This document shows positions 6,836 to 13,431 of a stretch of DNA of 13,683 nt, piece by piece; position 1 is the first letter of the stretch; each line of letters starts with the position of its first letter. The DNA lies in NCBI GenBank assembly GCA_025056515.1, contig JANWWB010000143.1, positions 1 to 13,683 on the forward strand. Reading direction: 5' to 3'. The translations under genes were made by a program, and so were the position numbers. Under the pieces are notes generated by a model. The model searched no databases. It had not been told where the DNA came from and saw nothing but the letters and a program-made list of their open reading frames with translations. The stretch comes from Anaerolineales bacterium (lineage in GTDB: Bacteria; Chloroflexota; Anaerolineae; Anaerolineales; Villigracilaceae).

Positions 6836-8044
6836 CTACTCCTCACGCCGGTTGAAAAGGCGTGCGAGTGTGGATTCAGTGGTTTCGCTTCTTAGTGGAA
6901 GGAGAATATGAAATGTCGAACCGGGGCAACGCTCTTCATCGTAGCCTTCCGATTCGACCCAAATCGTTCCTCCATGCGCCTCGATGATTCCGCGCGCAAT
7001 TGGAAGACCCAAGCCTGGACCTCCTCCCTTAAATTTGGTTTTACCGCTTGAATGAAGCAAAGTGTTACCCAACTGGCTGAATTTTCCGAAAATGATTTCC
7101 TGATTTTCCGGGTCAATCCCGATGCCAGTATCGGCAATAGTCACCTCTACAAACCCAGGCAACAAGCGGCCTGAAATCGTAATGTTTCCGCCGTCTGGGG
7201 TGTATTTGATGGCATTGAGGACGATGTTATGAATGGCTTGGTAGAGACGTTCGGTGTCGGCCAGAAAGGGTGTATTGATGCCATCGAATGGCTCAATGAC
7301 CAGAGTCAAGTGGCGCTGAGTAAGGACCTCGCGTTCTTCGGAAGCGATCAGATCGAAAATGTGACTCAACCAGGTGGGTTGGAAATTTAAGGTCAGTAGG
7401 TTGTTGTCAATCAGCGATACATCGATGAGGTCATCAATGATAGCACGTAGCCGTCGGATGCCGCTATTTATTCCTTCTAGAAGAGCATCCATTTGGTGGT
7501 TGTTGCCCAGGCTGTCGCTGATCATGGCCGCGTAGCCTTCGATGAGGGTGAGAGGGGTCTTCAATTCATGGGCAGCGACCGAGATGAATGTGGATTTGCT
7601 CTGGTCTAGCCGTTCCATTTGCTTCTGCACTTGGATGAGTTCATCGGAAATATAAGCAACTCGTTTTTCCATTTCGTAACGAGCGGCTTTTTCTAGGGCA
7701 TAGGTGAAGACAGGCAGAACGACACCAAGCGTTTCGAGCGCGTCGGGAGGACTGAGGTCTTCGCGCGCCAATTCGTAATAGGTCAGGATCATTCGGTTCA
7801 GCAGAGCCGAGAGATTCTTTTCCCCTTCTTGTAAGGCGGTTTGTGTTGGGGCGTTCGCCCAATCGTAAAGGGCAGGGTCAATCCAGGCTGGGTCGCCGGT
7901 GATGATTGCCTGGGTCAATAAATCGTAAAAGTGCTCTAACTGCACCTGGAATTGTTCTCGGGTTTCGGCTCCGCGTGCCATGCTATTGGCGACGCGACGA
8001 ATCCAGGCTGGACGCAGTTCAAGTAGCAGTTCAACGACATTCAT
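6836..8044 (-). CDS. Soluble sensor histidine kinase with helical N-terminal domain
   Basis: This is a 402-residue two-component kinase. Residues 1-145 are mostly helical and have no membrane segment and no recognisable PAS or GAF signature. Their pattern (AWIRRV, FYDLLTQAIITGDPAW, then EMEKRVAYI) recalls the RsbRD-type N-terminal domain, but that is a resemblance only. The dimerisation/phosphoacceptor box VAAHELKTPLTLIEGY has H159. The HATPase domain shows the N box (HNIVLNAIKYTP, 272-283), G1 DTGIGI (305-310), an F box (FGKFSQLG) and G2 GGPGLGL (340-346). It is probably cytoplasmic and catalytically intact. No response regulator is adjacent, so its partner is unknown. The stop overlaps the GTG alternative start of hflX and lies 7 bp before the chosen ATG, suggesting joint expression. 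ATG 8044 has no Shine-Dalgarno but has a -10-like TACACT 7 nt upstream. Confidence 0.9.
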   Translation of the reverse strand: MNVVELLLELRPAWIRRVANSMARGAETREQFQVQLEHFYDLLTQAIITGDPAWIDPALYDWANAPTQTALQEGEKNLSALLNRMILTYYELAREDLSPPDALETLGVVLPVFTYALEKAARYEMEKRVAYISDELIQVQKQMERLDQSKSTFISVAAHELKTPLTLIEGYAAMISDSLGNNHQMDALLEGINSGIRRLRAIIDDLIDVSLIDNNLLTLNFQPTWLSHIFDLIASEEREVLTQRHLTLVIEPFDGINTPFLADTERLYQAIHNIVLNAIKYTPDGGNITISGRLLPGFVEVTIADTGIGIDPENQEIIFGKFSQLGNTLLHSSGKTKFKGGGPGLGLPIARGIIEAHGGTIWVESEGYDEERCPGSTFHILLPLRSETTESTLARLFNRREE

Positions 8045-8051
8045 CAGCTTA

Positions 8052-8080
8052 AGTGTAAGTCAGGTTGCTTTTTTTCGCAA
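8052..8080 (-). promoter_or_regulatory. Candidate promoter of the kinase-hflX operon, leaderless layout
   Basis: Minus-strand TTGCGA (8080-8075, 4/6 to the -35 consensus), a 17-nt spacer and TACACT (8057-8052, 4/6) end exactly 7 nt before ATG 8044. Transcription would start at or next to the ATG. The match is weak alone but its spacing equals that before trmFO and ybaK. The -35 overlaps a small GTTGC/GCAAC inverted repeat. Confidence 0.4.
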
Positions 8081-8159
8081 CGGTGATTTGGATGGTGGCT
8101 TGCGGGGGATGTTTTGAGCGGTGAGAGGAATTGTGAGACCCTGTGTGCACAGAGTTAAG

Positions 8160-9053
8160 CTATGGTTGAAAGTTTTGGATGATCCAGGTTTGTAAGGTGC
8201 GTCCGACTGCTTCGAGGCTTTGAGGCGAGACTTTGTCGACAGTATCAGCGGTGGTGTGCCAATAGGGGTAATCAAAATCAATGAGGAGGACAGATTCTAT
8301 GTTGGCCTTGAGGAAGGGGATATGGTCGTCGAGCAGGGAATATTTCACCTGAGGAATAAACTGCGTATAGCCAAGAGATGCCGCTTGTTCCCAAATTTCT
8401 TGTCTTAAAATCAGAGAAGAATTTGCCTCATAGTAAAGATTGAGGTCCCTATCACCGACCATATCTACGATCACTACTGCTTCAGGGCGAATAGGGAATT
8501 CGGCTACAAAAGCAAGCGAGCCCATGATCCACTCTCGCCCTTCAATTCCTCCGTTGTCTTCAGCATCGAAGAAAACCAGCCAGAGGGAAATCTCTTTGGG
8601 CAGGACGCGCGCTAGTTCAAGCAAGACAGCCACACCTGAAGCGCCGTCATTGGCTCCAGGGACAGGCTCAAAACGTGCCTGACCTATGTCCTGGTCTGCG
8701 AATAAGCGGGAATCGTAGTGTGCGCCAAGCAGAAGGCGTGGTTCTTGGTGGAAGGGTTGTCGGGTGGCGATGATATTTTTGACCGCAAATTCGTTCCATG
8801 TTGTTTCCTGTAAGACAACGTCCCAGCCTAAGTCTGCTAGTTCTTGACGGATGTACTCACGAGCGGCGGCATGTGCCGGACTGCCAGGCAGACGTGCACC
8901 CAGGGCGACTTGAGCTTGGACGTGTTCGTAAGCACGCTGACCATCAAAGAGAAGAATTTCTTGAGGCCCACAAGCGACCGTGCCGGTCAAAAGCAGCAAA
9001 ACGATGCTCAGCGACCAGATGCGTGTTTGGATGGGGGGAGACCAGCGCGTCAA
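8160..9053 (-). CDS. M28-family metallopeptidase / glutaminyl-cyclase-like lipoprotein
   Basis: This 297-residue exported zinc enzyme has an N-terminal arginine, a hydrophobic stretch (about 12-24) and TVAC with C28, giving a plausible though non-ideal lipobox. It would be anchored on the outer face of the membrane. M28 metal and catalytic residues are visible: H112 and D114 in GAHYDSR, D136 in GANDGASG, E165/D166 in DAEDNGG, D197 or D201 in DMVGD, and H266 in YWHTTADT. The W265-H266 pair and the DFDYPYWHT context resemble glutaminyl-peptide cyclotransferases as much as aminopeptidases, so either aminopeptidase or pyroglutamate-forming activity is possible. The start is TTG at 9053, overlapping the trmFO stop by 4 bp, with AAAGGA about 8 nt upstream. 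No in-frame ATG occurs before the signal sequence. Translational coupling with trmFO is likely. Confidence 0.85.
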   Translation of the reverse strand: MTRWSPPIQTRIWSLSIVLLLLTGTVACGPQEILLFDGQRAYEHVQAQVALGARLPGSPAHAAAREYIRQELADLGWDVVLQETTWNEFAVKNIIATRQPFHQEPRLLLGAHYDSRLFADQDIGQARFEPVPGANDGASGVAVLLELARVLPKEISLWLVFFDAEDNGGIEGREWIMGSLAFVAEFPIRPEAVVIVDMVGDRDLNLYYEANSSLILRQEIWEQAASLGYTQFIPQVKYSLLDDHIPFLKANIESVLLIDFDYPYWHTTADTVDKVSPQSLEAVGRTLQTWIIQNFQP

Positions 9054-10414
9054 GAGAACATCCTTTGGTTTTGCAGGTAACTTTCCAGGCTCATGCGGGC
9101 ACGTTCTGCGTAATGAAGGGCGCGCTCACGCCGTCCTAATCGCTCGTTGGTCTCGAGTGGCGGCAAAATACCGAAATTGGCTTTCATCGGTTGAAAATCT
9201 TTGAGGCTGGCATAAGTAATATAGTAACAGAGAGCTCCCAGCATCGTTTCTCGCGGCAGCGTCACTAGAGGTTCGTGCCGCAGGTAACGAACGGCATTCC
9301 AGCCAGCCAAAAGACCGGTGGCAATATTCCCCATGTAACCCTCTACGCCAGTGATTTGCCCGGCGAAGAATAAATCAGGACGTTGTCGGCTCTGCAGGGT
9401 TGGGAGCAGGAGGCGCGGCGAGGCAAGAAAGGTATTACGATGCATCTGTCCATATCGGACAAACTCAGCATTTTCCAATCCTGGAATCATGCGAAAGACG
9501 CGCTTCTGCTCTGGGTAGGTCAGGTTGGTTTGGAAGCCGACCATGTTATAAAGTGTTCCGGCTAGGTTGTCTTGGCGGAGCTGCACGATAGCATAGGCGC
9601 GCTGACCGGTGCGCGGGTCGCGTAACCCAACTGGTCGCATGGGTCCAAAGGCGAGCGACCGAAGCCCACGTCGGGCAATGACTTCTACCGGCAGGCAACC
9701 TTCAAAAAATTGTTCGTCGCCAGCGCGCACGCCCTGCTCAATTTCAGTTTCGAATTCACGTAAGGGAATACGCTCGGCATGGAGAAGCGCTTCAACAAAG
9801 GCCTCGTATTCCTCGCGATTAAGTGGGCAGTTGATGTAATCACCTTCTTCTTGTTCTCCGATGCCGTAGCGCGAGGCGCGAAAAGCAATGTTCATGTTGA
9901 TAGATTCCAGAGTTACAATCGGCGCAATTGCGTCGTAGAAGTAAAGGTGCCGTTCGCCGGTGAATGTGGCTAGGGCGCGTGCGAGCGCCGGAGAAGTAAG
10001 CGGACCGGAAGCAATGATGGTGGGCCCTGCGGGAATTTCTGTCACTTCTTGACGGATGATTTCGATTCTAGGATGCTGTGAAAGTCGCTCGGTGACCAAA
10101 CGAGCAAATTGTTCTCGGTCTACTGCTAGAGCACTCCCGGCTGGGAGACGGGTGGCTTCGGCGCATTCGAGCAAAAATGAGTTGAGACGACGCAATTCTT
10201 CCTTGAGGACGCCTGAGGCACGATCGGGCAGGTCTGACCCGAAAGAGTTCGAGCAGACTAGCTCGGCCAGTTGATCGGTTTGGTGCGCTCCGGTGGTGAC
10301 GAAAGGCCGCATTTCAAAGAGGCGTACGCGGATGCCGCGTTCGGCTGCTTGCCAAGCGGCTTCGCTTCCGGCTAATCCGCCGCCGATGATGTTCAATTCA
10401 GCTTGGTTCGACAT
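9050..10414 (-). CDS. trmFO: Folate/FAD-dependent tRNA (uracil-54-C5)-methyltransferase TrmFO
   Basis: This 454-residue flavoprotein makes m5U54 (ribothymidine) in the T-loop of tRNAs, using methylenetetrahydrofolate and FADH2. The FAD motif [12 protein letters not shown] is at 9-20. Of the two family cysteines, C54 sits in [12 protein letters not shown] and C240 in [15 protein letters not shown]. The C-terminal [17 protein letters not shown] block is present as [15 protein letters not shown]. Length is normal for the family. I chose ATG 10414. The frame extends to a TTG at 10450, but that would place the promoter-like TACAAT inside the gene and add residues not expected in the family. No Shine-Dalgarno precedes the ATG; the promoter layout points to a leaderless transcript. 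It lies 131 bp after rel and overlaps the M28 gene at its 3' end. Confidence 0.96.
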   Translation of the reverse strand: MSNQAELNIIGGGLAGSEAAWQAAERGIRVRLFEMRPFVTTGAHQTDQLAELVCSNSFGSDLPDRASGVLKEELRRLNSFLLECAEATRLPAGSALAVDREQFARLVTERLSQHPRIEIIRQEVTEIPAGPTIIASGPLTSPALARALATFTGERHLYFYDAIAPIVTLESINMNIAFRASRYGIGEQEEGDYINCPLNREEYEAFVEALLHAERIPLREFETEIEQGVRAGDEQFFEGCLPVEVIARRGLRSLAFGPMRPVGLRDPRTGQRAYAIVQLRQDNLAGTLYNMVGFQTNLTYPEQKRVFRMIPGLENAEFVRYGQMHRNTFLASPRLLLPTLQSRQRPDLFFAGQITGVEGYMGNIATGLLAGWNAVRYLRHEPLVTLPRETMLGALCYYITYASLKDFQPMKANFGILPPLETNERLGRRERALHYAERARMSLESYLQNQRMFS

Positions 10415-10421
10415 GTCAATA

Positions 10422-10450
10422 ATTGTACCAATCCCACCATGGGTAGACAA
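10422..10450 (-). promoter_or_regulatory. Promoter of trmFO with extended -10, leaderless layout
   Basis: Minus-strand TTGTCT (10450-10445, 4/6), a 17-nt spacer and TACAAT (10427-10422, 5/6) are preceded by TGG, giving an extended -10 (TGNTACAAT). The -10 ends 7 nt before ATG 10414, so the predicted transcription start is at or within a base or two of the start codon. The 131-bp gap otherwise shows no clear terminator for rel. Confidence 0.65.
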
Positions 10451-10545
10451 TAAGTTGAGGGGCAGTTACGGTTGTTGAGGGTGGACTTGAAACGGGTTGG
10501 TTAGGGTTTTGAAGATGCTTTGGCCGCCTCTCTTAGTTTAGGGCG

Positions 10546-12780
10546 TTATCCCCCTTTGACGCGCACCGCTTCTAGAACATTTGGTAGGTTTTCCAAGCGA
10601 ACCAGAATCCGACTGAGTTGGACAATGTCTTTGACTTCAATGACCAGCCGTATTTCAGCATAATGTTTGGTGACACGGACATTGACATTGACAATATTAA
10701 CATTTTCGTTGCTAAGCAGAGAGGTGATGTCGCTCATTAACCCCTGCCGGTCGTAGGCTTTAATTTGGATAGGGACAGGATAGGTGCGGACATTTTCTCC
10801 CCAAGCAACTTTGACCAAACGTTCACGTTCGCGAATCCGTAGAATGTTTGGGCAATCTTGACGGTGAATCGTGGCGCCATGTCCTCGGGTGATGTAGCCA
10901 ACAATCTGGTCGCCGGGCGTTGGATTGCAACAGCGTGCCATTGTGGTCAGTAAGCCTTTTAGTCCTAAAATTGCAACTGACTCGGAGAGATTTTCATCGG
11001 CGGTCGGAGGGACGGCAACGATATCGTCATCGGTAGTGGTTGTTTTCTTGGTTTCCATGAGTTTGTTGAGCACCCGACCGATGGTCAAATCGCCGCAGCC
11101 GAGGGCAATAAACATCTCATCGGGCGTCCGGTCGAATTTGCTTGCCAACAGTTGCAGGCTTTGTTGATCAAGGGGAGCGATGTTCAAACGCTCAAGCTCG
11201 CGTTCTAGAAGTGCTTTCCCTTGCGCCAGATTCTGTTCTCGGTCTTGTTTTTTGAACCAGGCACGAATTTTGCTACGAGCGCTGGCGGTGCGCACCAACC
11301 CCAGGTTCGGGTTGAGCCAATCGCGGCTTGGGCCTCCCTGTTTGGCCGTGATGATGGTCACCTGTTCGCCGGTCTTGAGTTCGTAATCCAGAGGGACAAG
11401 TTTTCCGTTGACCTTTGCGCCACGACAACGATGGCCGATGGATGTATGGACATGGTAGGCGAAGTCAATCGGTGTGGAGCCGGCGGGCAGGTCAATGACG
11501 TCACCGCGCGGGGTGAAGACATAAACGCGATCTTTGAAGACATCTGTCTTCATGTTTTCGACGAATTCCTGCGCATCGCTGACATCTTGTCGCCATTCCA
11601 TCAGACGGCGCAACCATTTGATGCGTTCATCAAATCGGTCATTATGCGTTTTCCCCTCTTTGTAACGCCAGTGAGCGGCAATGCCGTATTCGGCGTTTTC
11701 ATGCATTTCCGGTGTGCGGATTTGTACTTCAACAGGCTTTCCATCATCATAGATGACGGCGGTATGTAAAGATTGGTAAAAGTTCTCTTTAGGTGCAGCA
11801 ATATAGTCATCGAATTCGCCCGGAATAGGACGCCAGTGGGTATGCACAATCCCTAAGGCAGCATAACAGGAGGCAACATCAGGGACAATCAGGCGTACCG
11901 CACGCACGTCTCGCACCATTTCGAAGGGGCGGTTCTTTTCGACCATTTTCCTATAGATTGAGTAGATGTGCTTCGGGCGACCGGTAATTTCTGCTTTAAT
12001 CCCTCCTTCTTCTAGTACTTTGCCAATGCGTTGAATGATTTTTTGAATCTCTTGTTCGCGAGCGGCGCGTTGGCTGTTGAGCTGTTGTGCGATTTCATGA
12101 TACTTTTCGGGATTCGTGTAGCGGAAACCCAAATCCTCCAGTTCCCATTTCATTTGCCAGATACCTAAACGGTTGGCAAGTGGGGCGAAAATATCCAGGG
12201 TCTCTTGGGCGATGCGGCGTTGTTTGGCAGGCGGAAAAGCATCCAAGGTGCGCATATTGTGCAAGCGGTCGGCCAGTTTAATGAGGACCACGCGTATATC
12301 GCTATCCATGGCCAGGAACGTTTTGCGCAAAGTCTCGATAGCAAGTTGACGCTTACGGTTGCGCAATTCTTCTTCTGGGAGTGTTTCTGTGTCGTGCCCG
12401 GTGTTGCTTTGGAGATCTTCGGCGCGCTCGCCTCGCGAAACGCGAGGCAATTGAGTCAGTTTCGTGACACCTTGCACTAGGTTGGCGACGGTTTCGCCGA
12501 ATTCGTTGCGTAGAACGTCAATGCTCAGATCTGTGTCTTCGAGAGTATCGTGCAATAGGCTAGCAATGATGACTTCGGCGGGCATGGAGTAGTTGGCCAG
12601 AATGCCTGCCACCGCTACGCAGTGGGTAATATAAGGCTCGCCCGAGGCGCGCATTTGGCCAGCATGCGCTTTTTCGGCAATTTGATAGGCGCGCTGGATC
12701 AGTTCTCGATCTGCAGCCGAGTAAGTTTCCGGTAATAGAGAGAGTAGTTCTTCGATGGTTTCGGGGCTGTTGTTACGCAT
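10546..12780 (-). CDS. rel: RelA/SpoT-family (p)ppGpp synthetase/hydrolase
   Basis: This 744-residue long RSH enzyme controls the stringent alarmone (p)ppGpp. The HD hydrolase domain (about 25-200) keeps H53, H77-D78, E81-D82 and D171/N175 (LADRLHNMRTLD), so hydrolysis looks possible. The synthetase domain (about 240-375) has GRPKHIYSIYRKM (267-279), YQSLHT (335-340) and EVQIRT plus GIAAHWRYKE. TGS lies at about 416-478, a cysteine/His region at 616-643 (ARCCNP and HRQDCP) and an ACT domain at about 668-742. Two oddities: EFDD at 322-325 where bifunctional Rel proteins usually have RXKD, and roughly 25-30 extra residues between about 112 and 145 of the HD domain. ATG 12780 has no clear Shine-Dalgarno; a TTCACA/TGTGAA dyad lies 5 nt upstream. 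It is divergent from the YbaK-like gene across 71 bp. Confidence 0.96.
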   Translation of the reverse strand: MRNNSPETIEELLSLLPETYSAADRELIQRAYQIAEKAHAGQMRASGEPYITHCVAVAGILANYSMPAEVIIASLLHDTLEDTDLSIDVLRNEFGETVANLVQGVTKLTQLPRVSRGERAEDLQSNTGHDTETLPEEELRNRKRQLAIETLRKTFLAMDSDIRVVLIKLADRLHNMRTLDAFPPAKQRRIAQETLDIFAPLANRLGIWQMKWELEDLGFRYTNPEKYHEIAQQLNSQRAAREQEIQKIIQRIGKVLEEGGIKAEITGRPKHIYSIYRKMVEKNRPFEMVRDVRAVRLIVPDVASCYAALGIVHTHWRPIPGEFDDYIAAPKENFYQSLHTAVIYDDGKPVEVQIRTPEMHENAEYGIAAHWRYKEGKTHNDRFDERIKWLRRLMEWRQDVSDAQEFVENMKTDVFKDRVYVFTPRGDVIDLPAGSTPIDFAYHVHTSIGHRCRGAKVNGKLVPLDYELKTGEQVTIITAKQGGPSRDWLNPNLGLVRTASARSKIRAWFKKQDREQNLAQGKALLERELERLNIAPLDQQSLQLLASKFDRTPDEMFIALGCGDLTIGRVLNKLMETKKTTTTDDDIVAVPPTADENLSESVAILGLKGLLTTMARCCNPTPGDQIVGYITRGHGATIHRQDCPNILRIRERERLVKVAWGENVRTYPVPIQIKAYDRQGLMSDITSLLSNENVNIVNVNVRVTKHYAEIRLVIEVKDIVQLSRILVRLENLPNVLEAVRVKGG
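12430..12448. repeat. Perfect 8-bp inverted repeat inside rel
   Basis: GCCTCGCG, AAA, CGCGAGGC: a GC-rich hairpin with a 3-nt loop. It encodes LPRVSRG at the beginning of the extra segment of the HD domain. No U-tract follows on either strand, so it is not a terminator. It could form in the rel mRNA. Confidence 0.6.
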
Positions 12781-12785
12781 AGGCT

Positions 12786-12800
12786 TTCACAGGATGTGAA
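12786..12800. promoter_or_regulatory. Dyad next to the rel start (possible operator or 5'-UTR hairpin)
   Basis: TTCACA-GGA-TGTGAA is a perfect 6-bp dyad with a 3-bp centre, ending 5 bp from the rel ATG and 38 bp upstream of the ybaK -10. In the rel mRNA it would occupy the ribosome-binding region; as DNA it could be a repressor site in the shared 71-bp divergent gap. Its function is unproven. Confidence 0.4.
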
Positions 12801-12823
12801 AAGTGATGATGATGTTTCTAATT

Positions 12824-12829
12824 ATTTTA
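12824..12829 (-). promoter_or_regulatory. Possible -10 element for rel
   Basis: Minus-strand TAAAAT (5/6 to consensus) in the divergent gap would give a leader of about 36 nt containing the dyad. No good -35 is seen 16-18 nt upstream, so support is weak. Confidence 0.3.
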
Positions 12830-12838
12830 CTCTTCTTG

Positions 12839-12844
12839 TATAAT
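12839..12844 (+). promoter_or_regulatory. -10 element of the ybaK-like gene, leaderless layout
   Basis: A perfect TATAAT ends 7 nt before GTG 12852. No strong -35 exists at 17 nt (TTCTAA or TTTCTA only). A transcript starting about 7 nt downstream would begin at the GTG itself. Confidence 0.55.
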
Positions 12845-12851
12845 TCTTGTT

Positions 12852-13328
12852 GTGGTAGTCAATAATGTGATTCGCTTTTTGCAAGCCCGTGGTGTGCCTT
12901 ACCAGGCGTATGAGCTGCCTGCAGAAAAGTTAAGCGCTGTGGAGACAGCGCGTTTGCTAGGTGTAGACCCACGCCTGGTTTATAAGACGATTGTTCTTGA
13001 GCGCGAGCGCGGCAAACCGATCCTGGCGGTCATTCCAGGTGCGAATCGCGTAGACCTGAAAGGCGTTGCGGTTGCTTTGGGAGAGAAAAAGGTTTTCCTT
13101 CCAAGTGAGAAGCGGGCTGAGCAGCTGACCGGTTTGCAAGCGGGTGGAATTTCTCCCCTTGCGTTGTTGCATAAAGGATTTCAGATTCTGCTGGATGAGG
13201 AGGCCCGTCATCTTGAGGAAATTCACGTCAGTGGTGGTCAGCGTGGGTTAAATATTCGTTTACCCGTTAGATCCTTTTTGGAGATCACTGGGGCCCAAAT
13301 GGCACGTTTGAGCGTCCCTGATAAATGA
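12852..13328 (+). CDS. ybaK: YbaK/EbsC-type aminoacyl-tRNA deacylase
   Basis: This 158-residue protein is of the YbaK branch, which hydrolyses mischarged Cys-tRNA(Pro) or related tRNAs in trans as a proofreading step. The family lysine is K45 in LVYKTIVL. The other hallmarks are the GGISPLAL loop (98-105, equivalent to GGxSP) and SGGQRGLNIRL (127-137). The domain covers nearly the entire chain, with normal family length and no extension. The GTG start at 12852 is supported by family length and by the TATAAT 7 nt upstream; another GTG five codons later is possible. There is no Shine-Dalgarno. It is divergent from rel, so both could share control from the 71-bp gap, and it is followed 103 bp later by the DUF4388 gene, which has its own promoter. 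Exact tRNA specificity (Cys-Pro, Ala-Pro and so on) cannot be told. Confidence 0.92.
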   Translation: MVVNNVIRFLQARGVPYQAYELPAEKLSAVETARLLGVDPRLVYKTIVLERERGKPILAVIPGANRVDLKGVAVALGEKKVFLPSEKRAEQLTGLQAGGISPLALLHKGFQILLDEEARHLEEIHVSGGQRGLNIRLPVRSFLEITGAQMARLSVPDK

Positions 13329-13370
13329 GCTGGCTGACGTTTGCTCCTTCAAGGTCGTTTTTTCTCACCT

Positions 13371-13399
13371 TTGACGCATAGACAGCCTCAATGTATAAT
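13371..13399 (+). promoter_or_regulatory. Near-consensus housekeeping promoter of the DUF4388 gene
   Basis: TTGACG (13371-13376, 5/6), a 17-nt spacer and a perfect TATAAT (13394-13399). The predicted start near 13406 leaves a leader of about 26 nt before ATG 13432. A T-run at about 13358-13365 just upstream may mark the end of the ybaK transcript, but no good stem precedes it. This is the best promoter in the window. Confidence 0.8.
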
Positions 13400-13431
13400 C
13401 ACCTCACATTCTCGCTCTGGTGTAAATTTCC

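Noticed and set aside
6829..6846. GTG start of hflX at 6846
   Set aside because: Possible, but its GTG lies within the GAGGAG region that serves ATG 6828 and has no Shine-Dalgarno of its own. ATG 6828 is preferred.
8061..8085. GTTGC/GCAAC inverted repeat with T-run in the loop upstream of the kinase
   Set aside because: The T-run is in the loop, not after the stem, so it is not a terminator. It may only be incidental to the -35 region.
10415..10450. TTG start of trmFO at 10450
   Set aside because: It would add 12 residues before the normal FAD-binding N-terminus and put the extended -10 promoter inside the gene.
11221..11769. 182-codon plus-strand open frame inside rel
   Set aside because: It is antisense to a strongly conserved part of rel, resembles no protein family I know, and has no convincing start signals. 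It is best explained as a shadow frame.
12934..12951. Hairpin GCGCTGT-GGAG-ACAGCGC in the early ybaK coding region
   Set aside because: A perfect 7-bp stem, but it lies in codons for SAVETAR, has no U-tract, and could arise by chance in GC-rich coding DNA. I see no basis to call it a regulator.
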